Shown piece by piece: positions 33,768 to 42,987 of a stretch of 64,000 bases of DNA. Numbering within the stretch: the first letter of the stretch is position 1; every line of letters begins with the position of its first letter. Below the pieces are notes generated by a model. It made no database searches. It was not told the DNA's origin and saw only the letters and a program-made list of their open reading frames with translations. Origin of the DNA: an uncultured Xanthomonas sp. (GTDB lineage Bacteria > Pseudomonadota > Gammaproteobacteria > Xanthomonadales > Xanthomonadaceae). The stretch spans positions 1-64,000 of the forward strand of contig CALTTS010000008.1 of assembly GCA_943912265.1 (NCBI GenBank), in the 5' to 3' direction. The position numbers and the translations under genes are program-made.

Positions 33768-36700
33768 ATGACCCGACTGCTGCTGACCTGCCTGCTTGCC
33801 GCCGCGGCGCCCGCGTTCGGCCGCACCCTGGACGGTTTCGACGACCCGTCGGCGTGGCAGGTGGTGGCGTCCGACCAGGTGAGCGCGCAGCTGCGCGCGG
33901 TGCCCGGCCGCGACGGCGGCAAGGCGCTGTGCCTGGACTACGACTTCAACGGCGTGTCCGGCCATGCCGGCCTGCAGCGCGAGCTGCCGCTGGCGTACCC
34001 GGACAACTACCGGTTCGCATTCGCGCTGCGCGGGGATTCGCCGCGCAACGACCTGCAGTTCAAGCTGATCGATGCCGGCGGCGACAACGTGTGGTGGGTG
34101 AACCGGCCGCACTATGCGTTTCCGCGCGACTGGACCGAGGTGGCGTACAAGCGCCGCCAGATCGACAAGGCCTGGGGGCCGGACCCGGAGCGCACGCTGC
34201 GCCGCAGCGCGCGGGTGGAGTTCACGATCTACAACCGGGTTGGGGGCCGGGGTTCGGTCTGCTTCGACGACCTGCGCCTGGAGCCGCTGCCGGCCGGGGA
34301 CGCCTCGCCGCTGGTCGCGACGGCCAGCGCCGATCCCGCCGCGGCGACGGCGGCCGCGGTGACCGACGACGACCCGGCCACGGCCTGGGCGGGCCGGTTC
34401 GATGCGCGGCACCCGCCGCGACTGACGCTGGACCTCGGCAAGCCGCGCGAGTTCGGCGGCCTGAGCCTGCAGTGGGGCGGGGCGGGATACGCCTCGCGCT
34501 ACCGGGTGGAACTGTCCGATGACGGCAGATCGTGGCGGCGCGTGCGCGAGGTCGGCGATGGCGACGGCGGCAGCGACTGGGTCGCCTTGCCGGAATCGGA
34601 GGCGCGCTGGCTGCGCCTGACCCTGCTGGGCGGCCCCGCACCGGGTTTCGCGCTGCGGCAGGCGCGCGTGGAACCGCTGGCTTTCGCCGCCACCCCGAAC
34701 GATTTCATCGCCTCGGTGGCGAAGGCCTCGCCGCGCGGCCGCTTCCCGCGCGGGTTCAGCGGCGAACAGCCGTACTGGACGATCGTCGGCGTGGACGGCG
34801 GCCTGGACCAAGGCCTGATCGGCGAGGACGGCGCGATCGAGCTCGCCAAGGGCGGCTTCAGCATCGAGCCCTTCGTGCAGGTAGGCGGCCGCACCGTCGA
34901 CTGGGCCGGGGTGACATCCACGCAGTCGCTGCAGGACGGCTACCTGCCGATCCCGAGCGTGCACTGGGCGCACCCGGACTTCGCCCTCGACGTCACCGCG
35001 TTCGCCGAGGGCGATGCCGCGCATTCGCGGTTGTGGGCGCGTTACCGCCTGACCAATACCGGCACGGCGGCGCGCGATTACGTGCTGGCGCTGGCGCTGC
35101 GGCCGTGGCAGGTCAACCCGCCGACCCAGTTCCTCAACACGCCCGGCGGCTGGAGCCCGATCCGGCATCTGGCGCTGGATGCCGGCGGCGGCACGGTCGA
35201 TGCCGGCGACGGCCAGAACCCGGCCCGGCGCGTGCGCCTGCTGCAGGCGCCGGCGTCGGTGGCGGCGGCGTCGTTCGATGCCGGCGAGATCGCCGCGCGG
35301 CTGGCCGAGGGCCGGGTGCCGCCGGCGGCGGCCGCGGCCACGGCGGAGGATGCGCAGGGCCTGGCCTCGGGTGCATGGCTGTACCGCATCACCCTGGCGC
35401 CGGGCGAGTCGCGCGAGTTCGGCTGGACCAGCGCACTGAGCGGCGCGTTGCCCGAGTGGCGCAAGCCCTTCCCCGGCATCGCGCTGCTGCGGCACCAGCA
35501 GGAAGCCACGGCGGCACGTTGGCGCGATGCGCTGGACCGGGTCCATTTCCGGGTGCCGGCACAAGGCCAGCCGCTGGTGGACACGCTGCGCACGGCCACC
35601 GCTCACATGTTGATCTCGCGCATCGGTCCGCGCCTGCAGCCGGGCACGCGCTCGTATGCACGCAGCTGGATCCGCGATGGCGCGATGATTTCCGAAGGCC
35701 TGCTGCGGCTCGGGCGCGATGACGTGGTGCGCGATTTCGTGCAGTGGTACGCGCCGTACCAGTTTGCCAGCGGCAAGGTGCCGTGCTGCGTGGATGCGCG
35801 CGGCAGCGACCCGGTGCCGGAAAACGACAGCCACGGCGAGCTGATCTTCAACATTGCCGAATACGCGCGTTACACCGGCGACATGCCGTTCCTGACCTCG
35901 ATGTGGCCGCACGTGCGCGGTGCTTTCAGTTACATGGAAGTATTGCGCGCCAGCGAGCGCACCGAAGCCAACCGCGCGCGCAACCCGGCCTTCTACGGGA
36001 TGATGCCGGCCTCGATCAGCCACGAGGGCTATTCGGCCAAACCGATGCACGCCTACTGGGACGATTTCTGGGCGCTGCGCGGTTACGACGATGCGGTCGC
36101 TGTGGCGAGCATGCTGGGCAAAAACGAAGACGAGAAGGTGATGGCCGCCGCGCGCGACCAGTTCCGCGCCGATCTCGATGCATCGCTGCATTCGGCAGTG
36201 ACCGCGCACGGCCTCGATTACCTGCCCGGCTCGGCCGAACTCGGCGATTTCGATCCGACGTCGACCACCATCGCGCTGGCACCGGGCAATGCGCAGGGCT
36301 GGCTGCCCGCGGCGCAGCTGGACGGCACGTTCCAGCGCTACTGGCGCGAGTTCGAGCAGCGCCGCGACGGCCAGCGTGAGTGGAAGGACTACACGCCGTA
36401 CGAATGGCGCAACGTCGCCGCGTTCGTGCGCCTGGGCTGGCGCGAGCGGGCGTGGCAGGCCACCGCGTTCTTCTTCCGCGACCGCCAGCCGCAGGGCTGG
36501 AACCAGTGGGCCGAGGTGGTGTCGCGCACGCCGCGCACGCCGTTCTTCGTCGGCGACCTGCCGCACGCCTGGGTGGCCTCGGACTTCGTGCGTTCTGCGC
36601 TGGACATGTTCGCCTACGAGCGCGGCGGCGATGCCAGCCTGGTGCTGGCCGCGGGCATTCCGTCCGATTGGCTGGACGGGGAGGGCATCGCCGTGGACGG

Positions 36701-36944
36701 CTTGCGCACGCCCTACGGCCGGCTGGCGTATTCGCTGCGCCGCACCGACGGCGTGCTGCGGCTGGAGGTGTCGGGCGCGGGCCTGCGCCCGCCGCCGGGC
36801 GGGCTGGTGCTGCCGTGGCCGTACGCGGACGGTGTGCCGGGAAGGACGACGATCGACGGCCGGCCGGCGGCATGGCACGACGGCGAACTGCGCATTCCGG
36901 TCCCCGCGCGGGTGGACATCGCCGTGCCGCAACCGGCGCGCTGA
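33768..36944 (+). CDS. Large secreted discoidin-domain protein with (alpha/alpha)6-type glycosidase region
   Basis: Putative periplasmic carbohydrate enzyme of 1058 aa. The signal peptide is residues 1-18 (ending APAFG). A beta-sandwich follows (about 20-165: LDGFDDPSAWQVV and VEFTIYNRVGGRGSVCFDDL). Then comes an F5/8 (discoidin)-like domain (about 175-300, LTLDLGKPREFGGLSLQWGG). The C-terminal ~450 residues look like an (alpha/alpha)6 barrel with YARSWIRDGAMISEGLLRLG, a W-x-RDG pattern seen in several glycosidase clans. No exact GH family can be given. ATG 33768 follows CAGGAA. ATG 33723 is an alternative that adds 15 residues. It lies 245 bases after the ABC permeases. Confidence 0.8.
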   Translation: MTRLLLTCLLAAAAPAFGRTLDGFDDPSAWQVVASDQVSAQLRAVPGRDGGKALCLDYDFNGVSGHAGLQRELPLAYPDNYRFAFALRGDSPRNDLQFKLIDAGGDNVWWVNRPHYAFPRDWTEVAYKRRQIDKAWGPDPERTLRRSARVEFTIYNRVGGRGSVCFDDLRLEPLPAGDASPLVATASADPAAATAAAVTDDDPATAWAGRFDARHPPRLTLDLGKPREFGGLSLQWGGAGYASRYRVELSDDGRSWRRVREVGDGDGGSDWVALPESEARWLRLTLLGGPAPGFALRQARVEPLAFAATPNDFIASVAKASPRGRFPRGFSGEQPYWTIVGVDGGLDQGLIGEDGAIELAKGGFSIEPFVQVGGRTVDWAGVTSTQSLQDGYLPIPSVHWAHPDFALDVTAFAEGDAAHSRLWARYRLTNTGTAARDYVLALALRPWQVNPPTQFLNTPGGWSPIRHLALDAGGGTVDAGDGQNPARRVRLLQAPASVAAASFDAGEIAARLAEGRVPPAAAAATAEDAQGLASGAWLYRITLAPGESREFGWTSALSGALPEWRKPFPGIALLRHQQEATAARWRDALDRVHFRVPAQGQPLVDTLRTATAHMLISRIGPRLQPGTRSYARSWIRDGAMISEGLLRLGRDDVVRDFVQWYAPYQFASGKVPCCVDARGSDPVPENDSHGELIFNIAEYARYTGDMPFLTSMWPHVRGAFSYMEVLRASERTEANRARNPAFYGMMPASISHEGYSAKPMHAYWDDFWALRGYDDAVAVASMLGKNEDEKVMAAARDQFRADLDASLHSAVTAHGLDYLPGSAELGDFDPTSTTIALAPGNAQGWLPAAQLDGTFQRYWREFEQRRDGQREWKDYTPYEWRNVAAFVRLGWRERAWQATAFFFRDRQPQGWNQWAEVVSRTPRTPFFVGDLPHAWVASDFVRSALDMFAYERGGDASLVLAAGIPSDWLDGEGIAVDGLRTPYGRLAYSLRRTDGVLRLEVSGAGLRPPPGGLVLPWPYADGVPGRTTIDGRPAAWHDGELRIPVPARVDIAVPQPAR

Positions 36945-36968
36945 GGCGGCGGCGCGGCACCGCCGCCG
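36945..36968. terminator. GC-rich hairpin between the discoidin protein and eda
   Basis: GGCGGCG and CGCCGCC can pair across a loop of about 10 bases, directly after the stop of the rightward gene. It has no T run. The position between two convergent genes supports a terminator, but in DNA this rich in GC such stems arise easily. Confidence 0.35.
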
Positions 36969-36995
36969 TTGCACCCGGACGGCGGCGCGGGCGGG

Positions 36996-37658
36996 TCAGC
37001 CCGCGCGGGCGCTGCGGATCAGCGCCGCGGCGCGGGCCGACGCGGCTTCCACCTTGTCCCACGCGGCGGCCGCGAGCCAGTCCTTCGGCACCATCCACGA
37101 GCCGCCGATGCAGGCCACGTTGGGCTGGGACAGGTAGTCGGCGGCGTTGGCTTCGCTGATGCCGCCGGTCGGGCACAGTTTCAGTTCGGCCAGCGGGCCG
37201 GCCAGGCCCTTGACCATCGCCAGCCCGCCCACGGCCGAGGCCGGGAACAGCTTGCAGGCGCGGAAGCCGAGCGCCATCAGTTCCAGCAGCTCGGTCGGCG
37301 TGGCCGCGCCGGGCACGGCCGGGATCGGCGCATCGGCCAGCAGCCGCGCCAGCGCGGCAGGCGTGCCGGGCGTGACCAGGAAGTCGGCGCCGGCGTCGAC
37401 CGCCTGCAGCAGCTGCAGTTCGGTCAGCACGGTGCCGGCGCCGATCACCACTTCCGGCAGTTCGCGCTTGAGCGCGGCGAGCGCTTCCATCGCGACCGGC
37501 GTGCGCAGGGTCAGCTCGACCGCGCCGAGGCCGCCTTTCAGCAGCGCTTCGGCGACGCGGCGCGCCTGTTCGACGGTGTCCACGGTGACCACCGGCAGGA
37601 TGCCGGCGTTGCGCAGCAGGGTTTCTGCGCGGGAATGGCAGGCGGCGATCGGGCTCAT
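36996..37658 (-). CDS. eda: KDPG aldolase
   Basis: Entner-Doudoroff aldolase of 220 aa that splits 2-keto-3-deoxy-6-phosphogluconate into pyruvate and glyceraldehyde-3-phosphate. The Schiff-base Lys136 is in RACKLFPA, Glu48 and Arg52 are in VELTLRT, and the phosphate-binding CPTGGISEANA is present. The start lies 3 bases after the edd stop. It is the last gene of the leftward zwf-glk-pgl-edd-eda cluster. Confidence 0.97.
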   Translation of the reverse strand: MSPIAACHSRAETLLRNAGILPVVTVDTVEQARRVAEALLKGGLGAVELTLRTPVAMEALAALKRELPEVVIGAGTVLTELQLLQAVDAGADFLVTPGTPAALARLLADAPIPAVPGAATPTELLELMALGFRACKLFPASAVGGLAMVKGLAGPLAELKLCPTGGISEANAADYLSQPNVACIGGSWMVPKDWLAAAAWDKVEAASARAAALIRSARAG

Positions 37659-37661
37659 GGT

Positions 37662-39572
37662 TCAGGCGTCCTCGGAAGCGGAAGCGGGGCAGGCGGCGTC
37701 GGCGGGATCGGCCGGGTCGGCGTCGTGGTTCCACAGGCTGCCGTCGGGCCGGAGCGGGCCGCAGGAGATCGACAGCGCGCCGTGGTCGGCCGGAGTGACC
37801 AGCGCGCGGTTGTTGGCGAACAGCGAGCGGCCCAGGCCGAAGCCGGCCGGTGCGGTGTTCGGCGCGGTTTCGCGCGCGGCCCATTCGGCGGCATCGACCA
37901 GCGCCTCCAGGGTGCCGGCTTCGCCGTCGAGGCGGACGATGTCGCCGTCGCGCAGCTTGCCGATCGGGCCGCCGCGCGCGGCTTCCGGGGTCAGGTGGAT
38001 CGCCGCCGGGTACTTGCCCGAGGCGCCGGACAGGCGGCCGTCGGTGACCAGCGCCACGTGCCGGCCCTGGTTCTGCAGCATGCCCAGCAGCGGCGCCAGC
38101 GAATGCAGTTCCGGCATGCCGTTGGCGCGCGGGCCCTGATGGCGGACCACGGCGATGAAGTCCCGCGGCAGCACGCCGGCCGCATGCAGCTTGTTGAGCG
38201 CCTTCGGGTCGTCCACCACCACGGCCGGCGCCTCGACGACGCGGTGTTCCGGCTTGACCGCCGACACCTTGATCAGCGAGCGGCCGAGATTGCCGCGCAG
38301 CAGGCGCAGCCCGCCGTGCCGCTCGAACGGGGCCGACACCGGGCGCAACACGTCCTCGTCGGCGCTGCGCGCCACGCCGGGCACGTGGTCGAGGTGGCCG
38401 TTGCTCAGCCGCGGTTCGTCGCAGTAGCCGCGCATGCCCTCGGGCACCACGGTGGCGATGTCGGCATGCAGCAGGCCGGCCTCGAGCAGCTCGCGGAACA
38501 CGAACTGGGTGCCGCCGGCCGCGGCGAAGCGGTTCACGTCGGCCTCGCCGTTCGGGTACACGCGCGCCAGCAGCGGCACCGTGCGCGAGATCAGGTCCAT
38601 GTCGTCCCAGGTCAGGGCGATACCGGCCGCGCGCGCCACCGCGATCCAGTGGATGGTGTGGTTGGTGGAGCCGCCGGTGGCCATCAGCATGACGATGGCG
38701 TTGACGATGGCGCGCTCGTCGATGATCCGGCCGATCGGGCGGAAATCGTCGCCCAGCGCGGTGATCGACAGCGCCCGCTCGGCGGCGGCGCGGGTCAGCG
38801 CGTCGCGCAGCGGGGTGCCCGGGTGGACGAACGAGGCGCCGGGCAGCTGCACGCCCATCGCCTCGAGCAGGGTCTGGTTGGAGTTGGCGGTGCCGTAGAA
38901 GGTGCAGGTGCCGGGCGCATGGTAGGAGGCCGCCTCGGCGGCCAGCAGCTCCTCGCGGGTGGCCTGGCCGGCGGCGTAGCGCTCGCGCACGGCGGCCTTT
39001 TCCTTGTTGGGGATGCCCGATTCCATCGGCCCGGCCGGCATGAACACCACTGGCAGGTGGCCGAAGGACAGCGCGCCGATCAGCAGGCCGGGCACGATCT
39101 TGTCGCACACGCCCAGGCAGACCACGGCGTCGAACATGTCGTGGCTCAGGCCGACGGCGGTGGCCTGGGCGATCACGTCGCGCGAGAACAGCGACAGCTC
39201 CATGCCGGGCCGGCCCTGGGTCACGCCGTCGCACATCGCCGGCACGCCGGCGGCGACCTGCGCGGTGGCGCCGAGCGCGCGGGCGTGCTCGCGGATGATC
39301 GCCGGGTAGCCCTCGAACGGTTCGTGCGCCGAGAGCATGTCGTTGTAGGCGGTGACGATGCCCAGGTTGGGCGTGCGGCCTTCGCGCAGGCGTTCCTTGT
39401 CGGTCGCGCCGCACGCGGCGAAGGCGTGGGCGAGGTTGCCGCAGCTCAGGCGGGTGCGGTAGGGGCTGTCGGGCAGGGCGGCGTCGATGCCGGCCAGGTA
39501 GGCGGCGCGCGAACCGACGCTGCGCTCGACGATGCGGGCGGTGACGGCGGCGATGTTCGGATGCAGGCTCAT
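37662..39572 (-). CDS. edd: 6-phosphogluconate dehydratase
   Basis: Iron-sulfur dehydratase of 636 aa that converts 6-phosphogluconate to KDPG. It belongs to the IlvD/Edd family. Cysteines expected to hold the 4Fe-4S cluster are in VPAMCDGVTQG and LGVCDKIVPGLL, with HAPGTCTFYGTANSNQ between. LVTDGRLSGASGKYPAAIHL is the family C-terminal signature. It is followed at 3 bases by eda and preceded by pgl with a 97-base gap. Confidence 0.97.
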   Translation of the reverse strand: MSLHPNIAAVTARIVERSVGSRAAYLAGIDAALPDSPYRTRLSCGNLAHAFAACGATDKERLREGRTPNLGIVTAYNDMLSAHEPFEGYPAIIREHARALGATAQVAAGVPAMCDGVTQGRPGMELSLFSRDVIAQATAVGLSHDMFDAVVCLGVCDKIVPGLLIGALSFGHLPVVFMPAGPMESGIPNKEKAAVRERYAAGQATREELLAAEAASYHAPGTCTFYGTANSNQTLLEAMGVQLPGASFVHPGTPLRDALTRAAAERALSITALGDDFRPIGRIIDERAIVNAIVMLMATGGSTNHTIHWIAVARAAGIALTWDDMDLISRTVPLLARVYPNGEADVNRFAAAGGTQFVFRELLEAGLLHADIATVVPEGMRGYCDEPRLSNGHLDHVPGVARSADEDVLRPVSAPFERHGGLRLLRGNLGRSLIKVSAVKPEHRVVEAPAVVVDDPKALNKLHAAGVLPRDFIAVVRHQGPRANGMPELHSLAPLLGMLQNQGRHVALVTDGRLSGASGKYPAAIHLTPEAARGGPIGKLRDGDIVRLDGEAGTLEALVDAAEWAARETAPNTAPAGFGLGRSLFANNRALVTPADHGALSISCGPLRPDGSLWNHDADPADPADAACPASASEDA

Positions 39573-39669
39573 GGGCGTTCTGCGGTTGGGACGGGAGTCC
39601 GCGACATGCGGGGCATGCGGGAGGAAACGATGCGGCGGCCGGCGCTGCGCCGCCGTGAAGGGGCGCGCC

Positions 39670-40371
39670 TCACGGGCACCAGTGCACCCGCAGCAGCGGC
39701 CCGGGCGCGCGCAGGGCGATGCGGATCGGGCATTCGCGCGGGTCGTCGCCGGCTTCGGCGCGGTGCAGCACCTCGAGCTTGTCCTGGCCGCGGATCAGCA
39801 GCATCCGCGATTCTGCGCGGCACAGCCCGGCCGGGGTCAGGGTGATGCGCAGCGGCCATTGCCCGGCCACCGGGCAGCCGGTGGCGTCGAGCGCGGCGTA
39901 CTGGCGGGTGTCGGCCAGCACCGCGTCCAGCCCGGCGGCGCCGGGGAACAGCGAGGCGGTATGGCCGTCGCCGCCCATGCCGAGCACCGCGACGCAGGCC
40001 GGCGGCTGTCCCGCGGCATGCAGGTTGGCGGCCTCGACGCAGGCCTGCAGCGGGCGCCCGTCGAGGGCGAGCGGCGCGAACGACGCCCCGGGCGCATGGT
40101 CGGCCAGCTGTTCGCGCACCAGCCGCGCGTTGCTGGCCGGATGGCCGGAATCCAGCCAGCGCTCGTCCACCAGGCCGATCTCCACGTGGGTCCAGTCGCT
40201 GCGCCGGGCGGCGAGCGCCGCATAGGCCGGGGCCGGGGTGCTGCCGCCGGACAGCAGCAGCCGGGCGCGGCCTTCGCGGCGGCGCTGAACGGCCAGGCGT
40301 TCGTCGAGCTCGGCGGCGATGGCCTGCGCCCAGTCGGCGGCATCGGCATGGCGGACGAGTTCGACGGCCAT
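39670..40371 (-). CDS. pgl: 6-phosphogluconolactonase (DevB type)
   Basis: Hydrolyses 6-phosphogluconolactone, the product of glucose-6-phosphate dehydrogenase. The 233-aa protein has the DevB motifs LLLSGGSTPAPAYAAL, VDERWLDSGHPASNARLV and VLGMGGDGHTASLFPG. It lies 1 base after the glk stop and 97 bases upstream of edd. That gap is long enough for an internal promoter for edd-eda, but I see no clear element there. Confidence 0.95.
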   Translation of the reverse strand: MAVELVRHADAADWAQAIAAELDERLAVQRRREGRARLLLSGGSTPAPAYAALAARRSDWTHVEIGLVDERWLDSGHPASNARLVREQLADHAPGASFAPLALDGRPLQACVEAANLHAAGQPPACVAVLGMGGDGHTASLFPGAAGLDAVLADTRQYAALDATGCPVAGQWPLRITLTPAGLCRAESRMLLIRGQDKLEVLHRAEAGDDPRECPIRIALRAPGPLLRVHWCP

Positions 40372-40372
40372 C

Positions 40373-41371
40373 TCAGCCGGCCTCGCCGCCGAAGCGGTCG
40401 GCGGCGCTGGCGGCGGCCCCGAGCAGGCCGGCCAGCGGATGCATCACCGCCAGGGTGGGGATGCCGGCCATCGCCGGGGAGAAGCGGCCCTTGTTCTCGA
40501 ACCGCTGGCGGAAGCCGGAATGCAGCAGCGAGTCCAGCATCCGCGGCACCAGCCCGCCGGTCAGGAACACCCCGTCCCAGGCGCCCTGGGTGAGCACCAC
40601 GTCGCCGGCGATCGCGCCGAACACCGCGCAGAACACGTCCACCGCGCGCGCGCAGTGGACGTCCCCGTCCTGGGCGCGGGCGGTGATGTCCGCCGGCACG
40701 AGCGGGCCGGGGTCGACGTTGGCCATCAGGCACAGGGCGCGGTGGATGTTGACCAGGCCCGGGCCGCAGATCAGGCGTTCGTTGGACACCCGCCCGAACT
40801 GCTCGGACAGGATCTGCAGGATGCGGATCTCCTCCGGCGTGCCGGGCGGGAAGCTGGCATGGCCGCCTTCGGTTTCCAGCGCGTAGGCGCGGCCGTCGCG
40901 GACCACCAGCCCGCCCACGCCGAGCCCGGTGCCCGGGCCGATCACCGCGTAGTTGCGCGGCTGCCCGGGCGCGGCCGGATGCCAGTCCGCGCCGCCGATC
41001 GGCACCACGTCGGCCTCGGTGTACAGGCGTGTGGCCATCGCCTGCGCGGCGAAATCGTTGATCAGGTGCAGGTCGGCGAAGCCCAGCTCGCTGCCGGTGC
41101 GCGAGCGCGAGATCACCCACGGGTGGTTGGTGACGCGGACGATGTCGCCGTCCACGCGCCCGGCCACCGCGAACACGCCGCGGTCGGCGCTTGCGCCCAT
41201 TTCCGCGAGGAAATGGCCGGCGGCATCGGCCAGCGACGGGAAGTCGGCCACGGCGAACACGCGGGCGCTGTCGTCGATCAGCGGCGCGGCGCGGGCGATG
41301 TCGGCCAGCGCGAAGCGCGCGTTGGTGCCGCCGATGTCGGCCACCAGCACCGTCGAATCGCGCGCGCTCAT
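40373..41371 (-). CDS. glk: Glucokinase
   Basis: ATP-dependent glucokinase of the bacterial Glk family, 332 aa. It phosphorylates glucose released in or brought into the cell. The phosphate-binding motif is ADIGGTNARFAL, the catalytic Asp is in LINDFAAQA, and the adenosine-side motifs VIGPGTGLGVGGL and VFLTGGLVPRM are intact. The sugar-binding ETEGGHASFPP is the Glk form. ATG 41371 overlaps the zwf stop by 4 bases. Confidence 0.96.
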   Translation of the reverse strand: MSARDSTVLVADIGGTNARFALADIARAAPLIDDSARVFAVADFPSLADAAGHFLAEMGASADRGVFAVAGRVDGDIVRVTNHPWVISRSRTGSELGFADLHLINDFAAQAMATRLYTEADVVPIGGADWHPAAPGQPRNYAVIGPGTGLGVGGLVVRDGRAYALETEGGHASFPPGTPEEIRILQILSEQFGRVSNERLICGPGLVNIHRALCLMANVDPGPLVPADITARAQDGDVHCARAVDVFCAVFGAIAGDVVLTQGAWDGVFLTGGLVPRMLDSLLHSGFRQRFENKGRFSPAMAGIPTLAVMHPLAGLLGAAASAADRFGGEAG

Positions 41372-42810
41372 GCGGCGCCTCCGGGCGCGGCGGCCGCATC
41401 CAGCCCGGCCGGCAGGAACTGCGCGGCTCCCGGCGGCCCCCATTGCCCGGCCGGATAGACCAGCGTGGGCAGCTCGGCGTCGTGCCAGGCCGCGATGATG
41501 CTGTCGATCCACGTCCACGCGGCTTCGACTTCGTCGTTGCGGACGAACAGCGCATGGCTGCCGTGCAGCGCATCCAGGAACAGGCGCTCGTAGGCGATGC
41601 GGCGGTGCAGGCCGGTGGGCACCGACAGGTTCAGTTCCAGCGGCTGCAGTTCCAGCGCGCCCCATTCCGGGCCGGCCAGGCTGCTGAGCAGGCCGAGCTG
41701 GATGTTCTCCTGCGGCTGCAGCCGGAAGGTGAGGCGGTTGGGCGCGGCGCCGTCGCGGTCCGGGCGCTCGAACAGCCAGTGGGTGACCGGCTTGAGGGTG
41801 ACCACGATGCAGGTGCTGCGCTCGGGCAGGCGCTTGCCGGTGCACAGGTGGAAGGGCACGCCGGCCCAGCGCCAGTTGTCGATGTAGGCGGTCACGCCGA
41901 CGAAGGTTTCCGGGTCGGTGCCTTCCGGCGGCACGTAGGCGGGGACCGGTTTGCCGTCGATCTCGCCGGCGCCGTAGCGCGCGCGCAGGCTGTCCTTCGC
42001 CGCGGTGGCGGCGGTCAGCGGGCGCAGCGCGCGCAGCACCTTCACCTTCTCGTCGCGGATGCGGTCGGCTTCCAGCGAGGCCGGCGGCTCCATCGCCACC
42101 AGGCACAGCAACTGCAGGATGTGGCTCTGGACCATGTCGCGCAGCGCGCCGGAGCGGGCGTAGTAGGCGTTGCGCCCGTCCACGCCTTCGCTCTCGGCCA
42201 CCAGGATCTCGACCGACGCGATGTAGTTGCGGTTCCACACCGCTTCCAGCAGCGTGTTGCCGAAACGCAGCGCCATCAGGTTCTGCACCGCCGCCTTGCC
42301 CAGGTAGTGGTCGAGGCGGAACACGCGGTCCTCGTCGATCAGCGCGCCGATGGTGGCCATGATCTCGCGCGCCGACGCGGTGTCGTGGCCGATCGGTTTC
42401 TCCAGCATCAGCCGGTGCGGCGCGGCCAGGGCGCCGCCGAGGGCCAGGCCCTGCGCGGTGCTGATGTACAGGCCGGGCGGGATGGCGAGATAGCTCAGGC
42501 AGCGGCGGCCGGGCACCAGGTCGGCGACCGCGGCGGCCACCGAGGCGGGGTCGCGCAGGTCCACCGAGCGGTAGTCGATGCGCTCCAGCAGGCGGTCGAT
42601 GTCATGCCCGCCGGCGGGCGGCGACAGCGCTTCCAGCTTCGGCCGGAGGATGCCGTGGAATTTTTCCGTGTCGTGCGGCGACAGGGCCAGCGCGCGGACC
42701 CGGAATCCGTCCGGCAACAGGCCGTCCGCGAGCAGCCGCAGCAGGGAGGCGAACAGGTAGCGCTGGGCCAGGTCGCCGGTGGCGCCGAACAACAGGAGGG
42801 TATCGTGCAT
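41368..42810 (-). CDS. zwf: Glucose-6-phosphate 1-dehydrogenase
   Basis: First step of the Entner-Doudoroff route, oxidising glucose-6-phosphate with NAD(P)+. The nucleotide motif FGATGDLAQRYLF, the EKPIGHD loop and the active-site motif RLDHYLGK are all present. I chose ATG 42810 (480 aa; MHDTLLLFGA), which puts the nucleotide-binding strand near the N-terminus as in the family. ATG 42837 is possible. The frame begins with TTG at 42846, but that TTG is part of a TTGACA that looks like a -35 element. It is the first gene of the leftward operon. Confidence 0.95.
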   Translation of the reverse strand: MHDTLLLFGATGDLAQRYLFASLLRLLADGLLPDGFRVRALALSPHDTEKFHGILRPKLEALSPPAGGHDIDRLLERIDYRSVDLRDPASVAAAVADLVPGRRCLSYLAIPPGLYISTAQGLALGGALAAPHRLMLEKPIGHDTASAREIMATIGALIDEDRVFRLDHYLGKAAVQNLMALRFGNTLLEAVWNRNYIASVEILVAESEGVDGRNAYYARSGALRDMVQSHILQLLCLVAMEPPASLEADRIRDEKVKVLRALRPLTAATAAKDSLRARYGAGEIDGKPVPAYVPPEGTDPETFVGVTAYIDNWRWAGVPFHLCTGKRLPERSTCIVVTLKPVTHWLFERPDRDGAAPNRLTFRLQPQENIQLGLLSSLAGPEWGALELQPLELNLSVPTGLHRRIAYERLFLDALHGSHALFVRNDEVEAAWTWIDSIIAAWHDAELPTLVYPAGQWGPPGAAQFLPAGLDAAAAPGGAA

Positions 42811-42831
42811 GGGTCGAGTTTGGTGAATGGA

Positions 42832-42845
42832 TGACATCGTTGTCA
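42832..42845. promoter_or_regulatory. TGACA-N4-TGTCA dyad upstream of zwf
   Basis: TGACATCGTTGTCA has perfect 5-bp arms. It lies 21 bases before the chosen zwf start, over a minus-strand TTGACA that resembles a -35 box. A dimeric regulator bound here could control the Entner-Doudoroff operon. It does not look like a LacI-type site or the HexR consensus, so the regulator is unknown. Confidence 0.45.
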
Positions 42846-42849
42846 ACCA

Positions 42850-42876
42850 ATGGTTTCAATGGTTTCAATGGGTTCC
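42850..42876. repeat. Three 9-bp direct repeats (ATGGTTTCA type) upstream of zwf
   Basis: Two exact ATGGTTTCA units (42850-42858 and 42859-42867) are followed by a degenerate third (ATGGGTTCC). They lie next to the zwf dyad. Tandem sites on one helix face every 9 bases could bind an activator, or could simply be a small slippage product. Confidence 0.5.
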
Positions 42877-42987
42877 ATCCCGTTCCGGTGCCGGGCGGGA
42901 CGGCGGGTCACGGACGAGTTTGCCCGAATCGGCAGCAGATTGCTCGGCCGCCCGCAACGCCCGTCGGCGTGCACCCGGCAGGACGCG

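Noticed and set aside
36016..39414. 3.4 kb minus-strand open frame over edd, eda and the discoidin protein gene
   Set aside because: A GC-rich third-frame artefact. Its codons give Arg/Gly-rich sequence, while edd and eda are clear in another frame.
42811..42846. TTG 42846 as the zwf start
   Set aside because: The TTG is part of TTGACA, a likely -35 element, and the added residues are not conserved.
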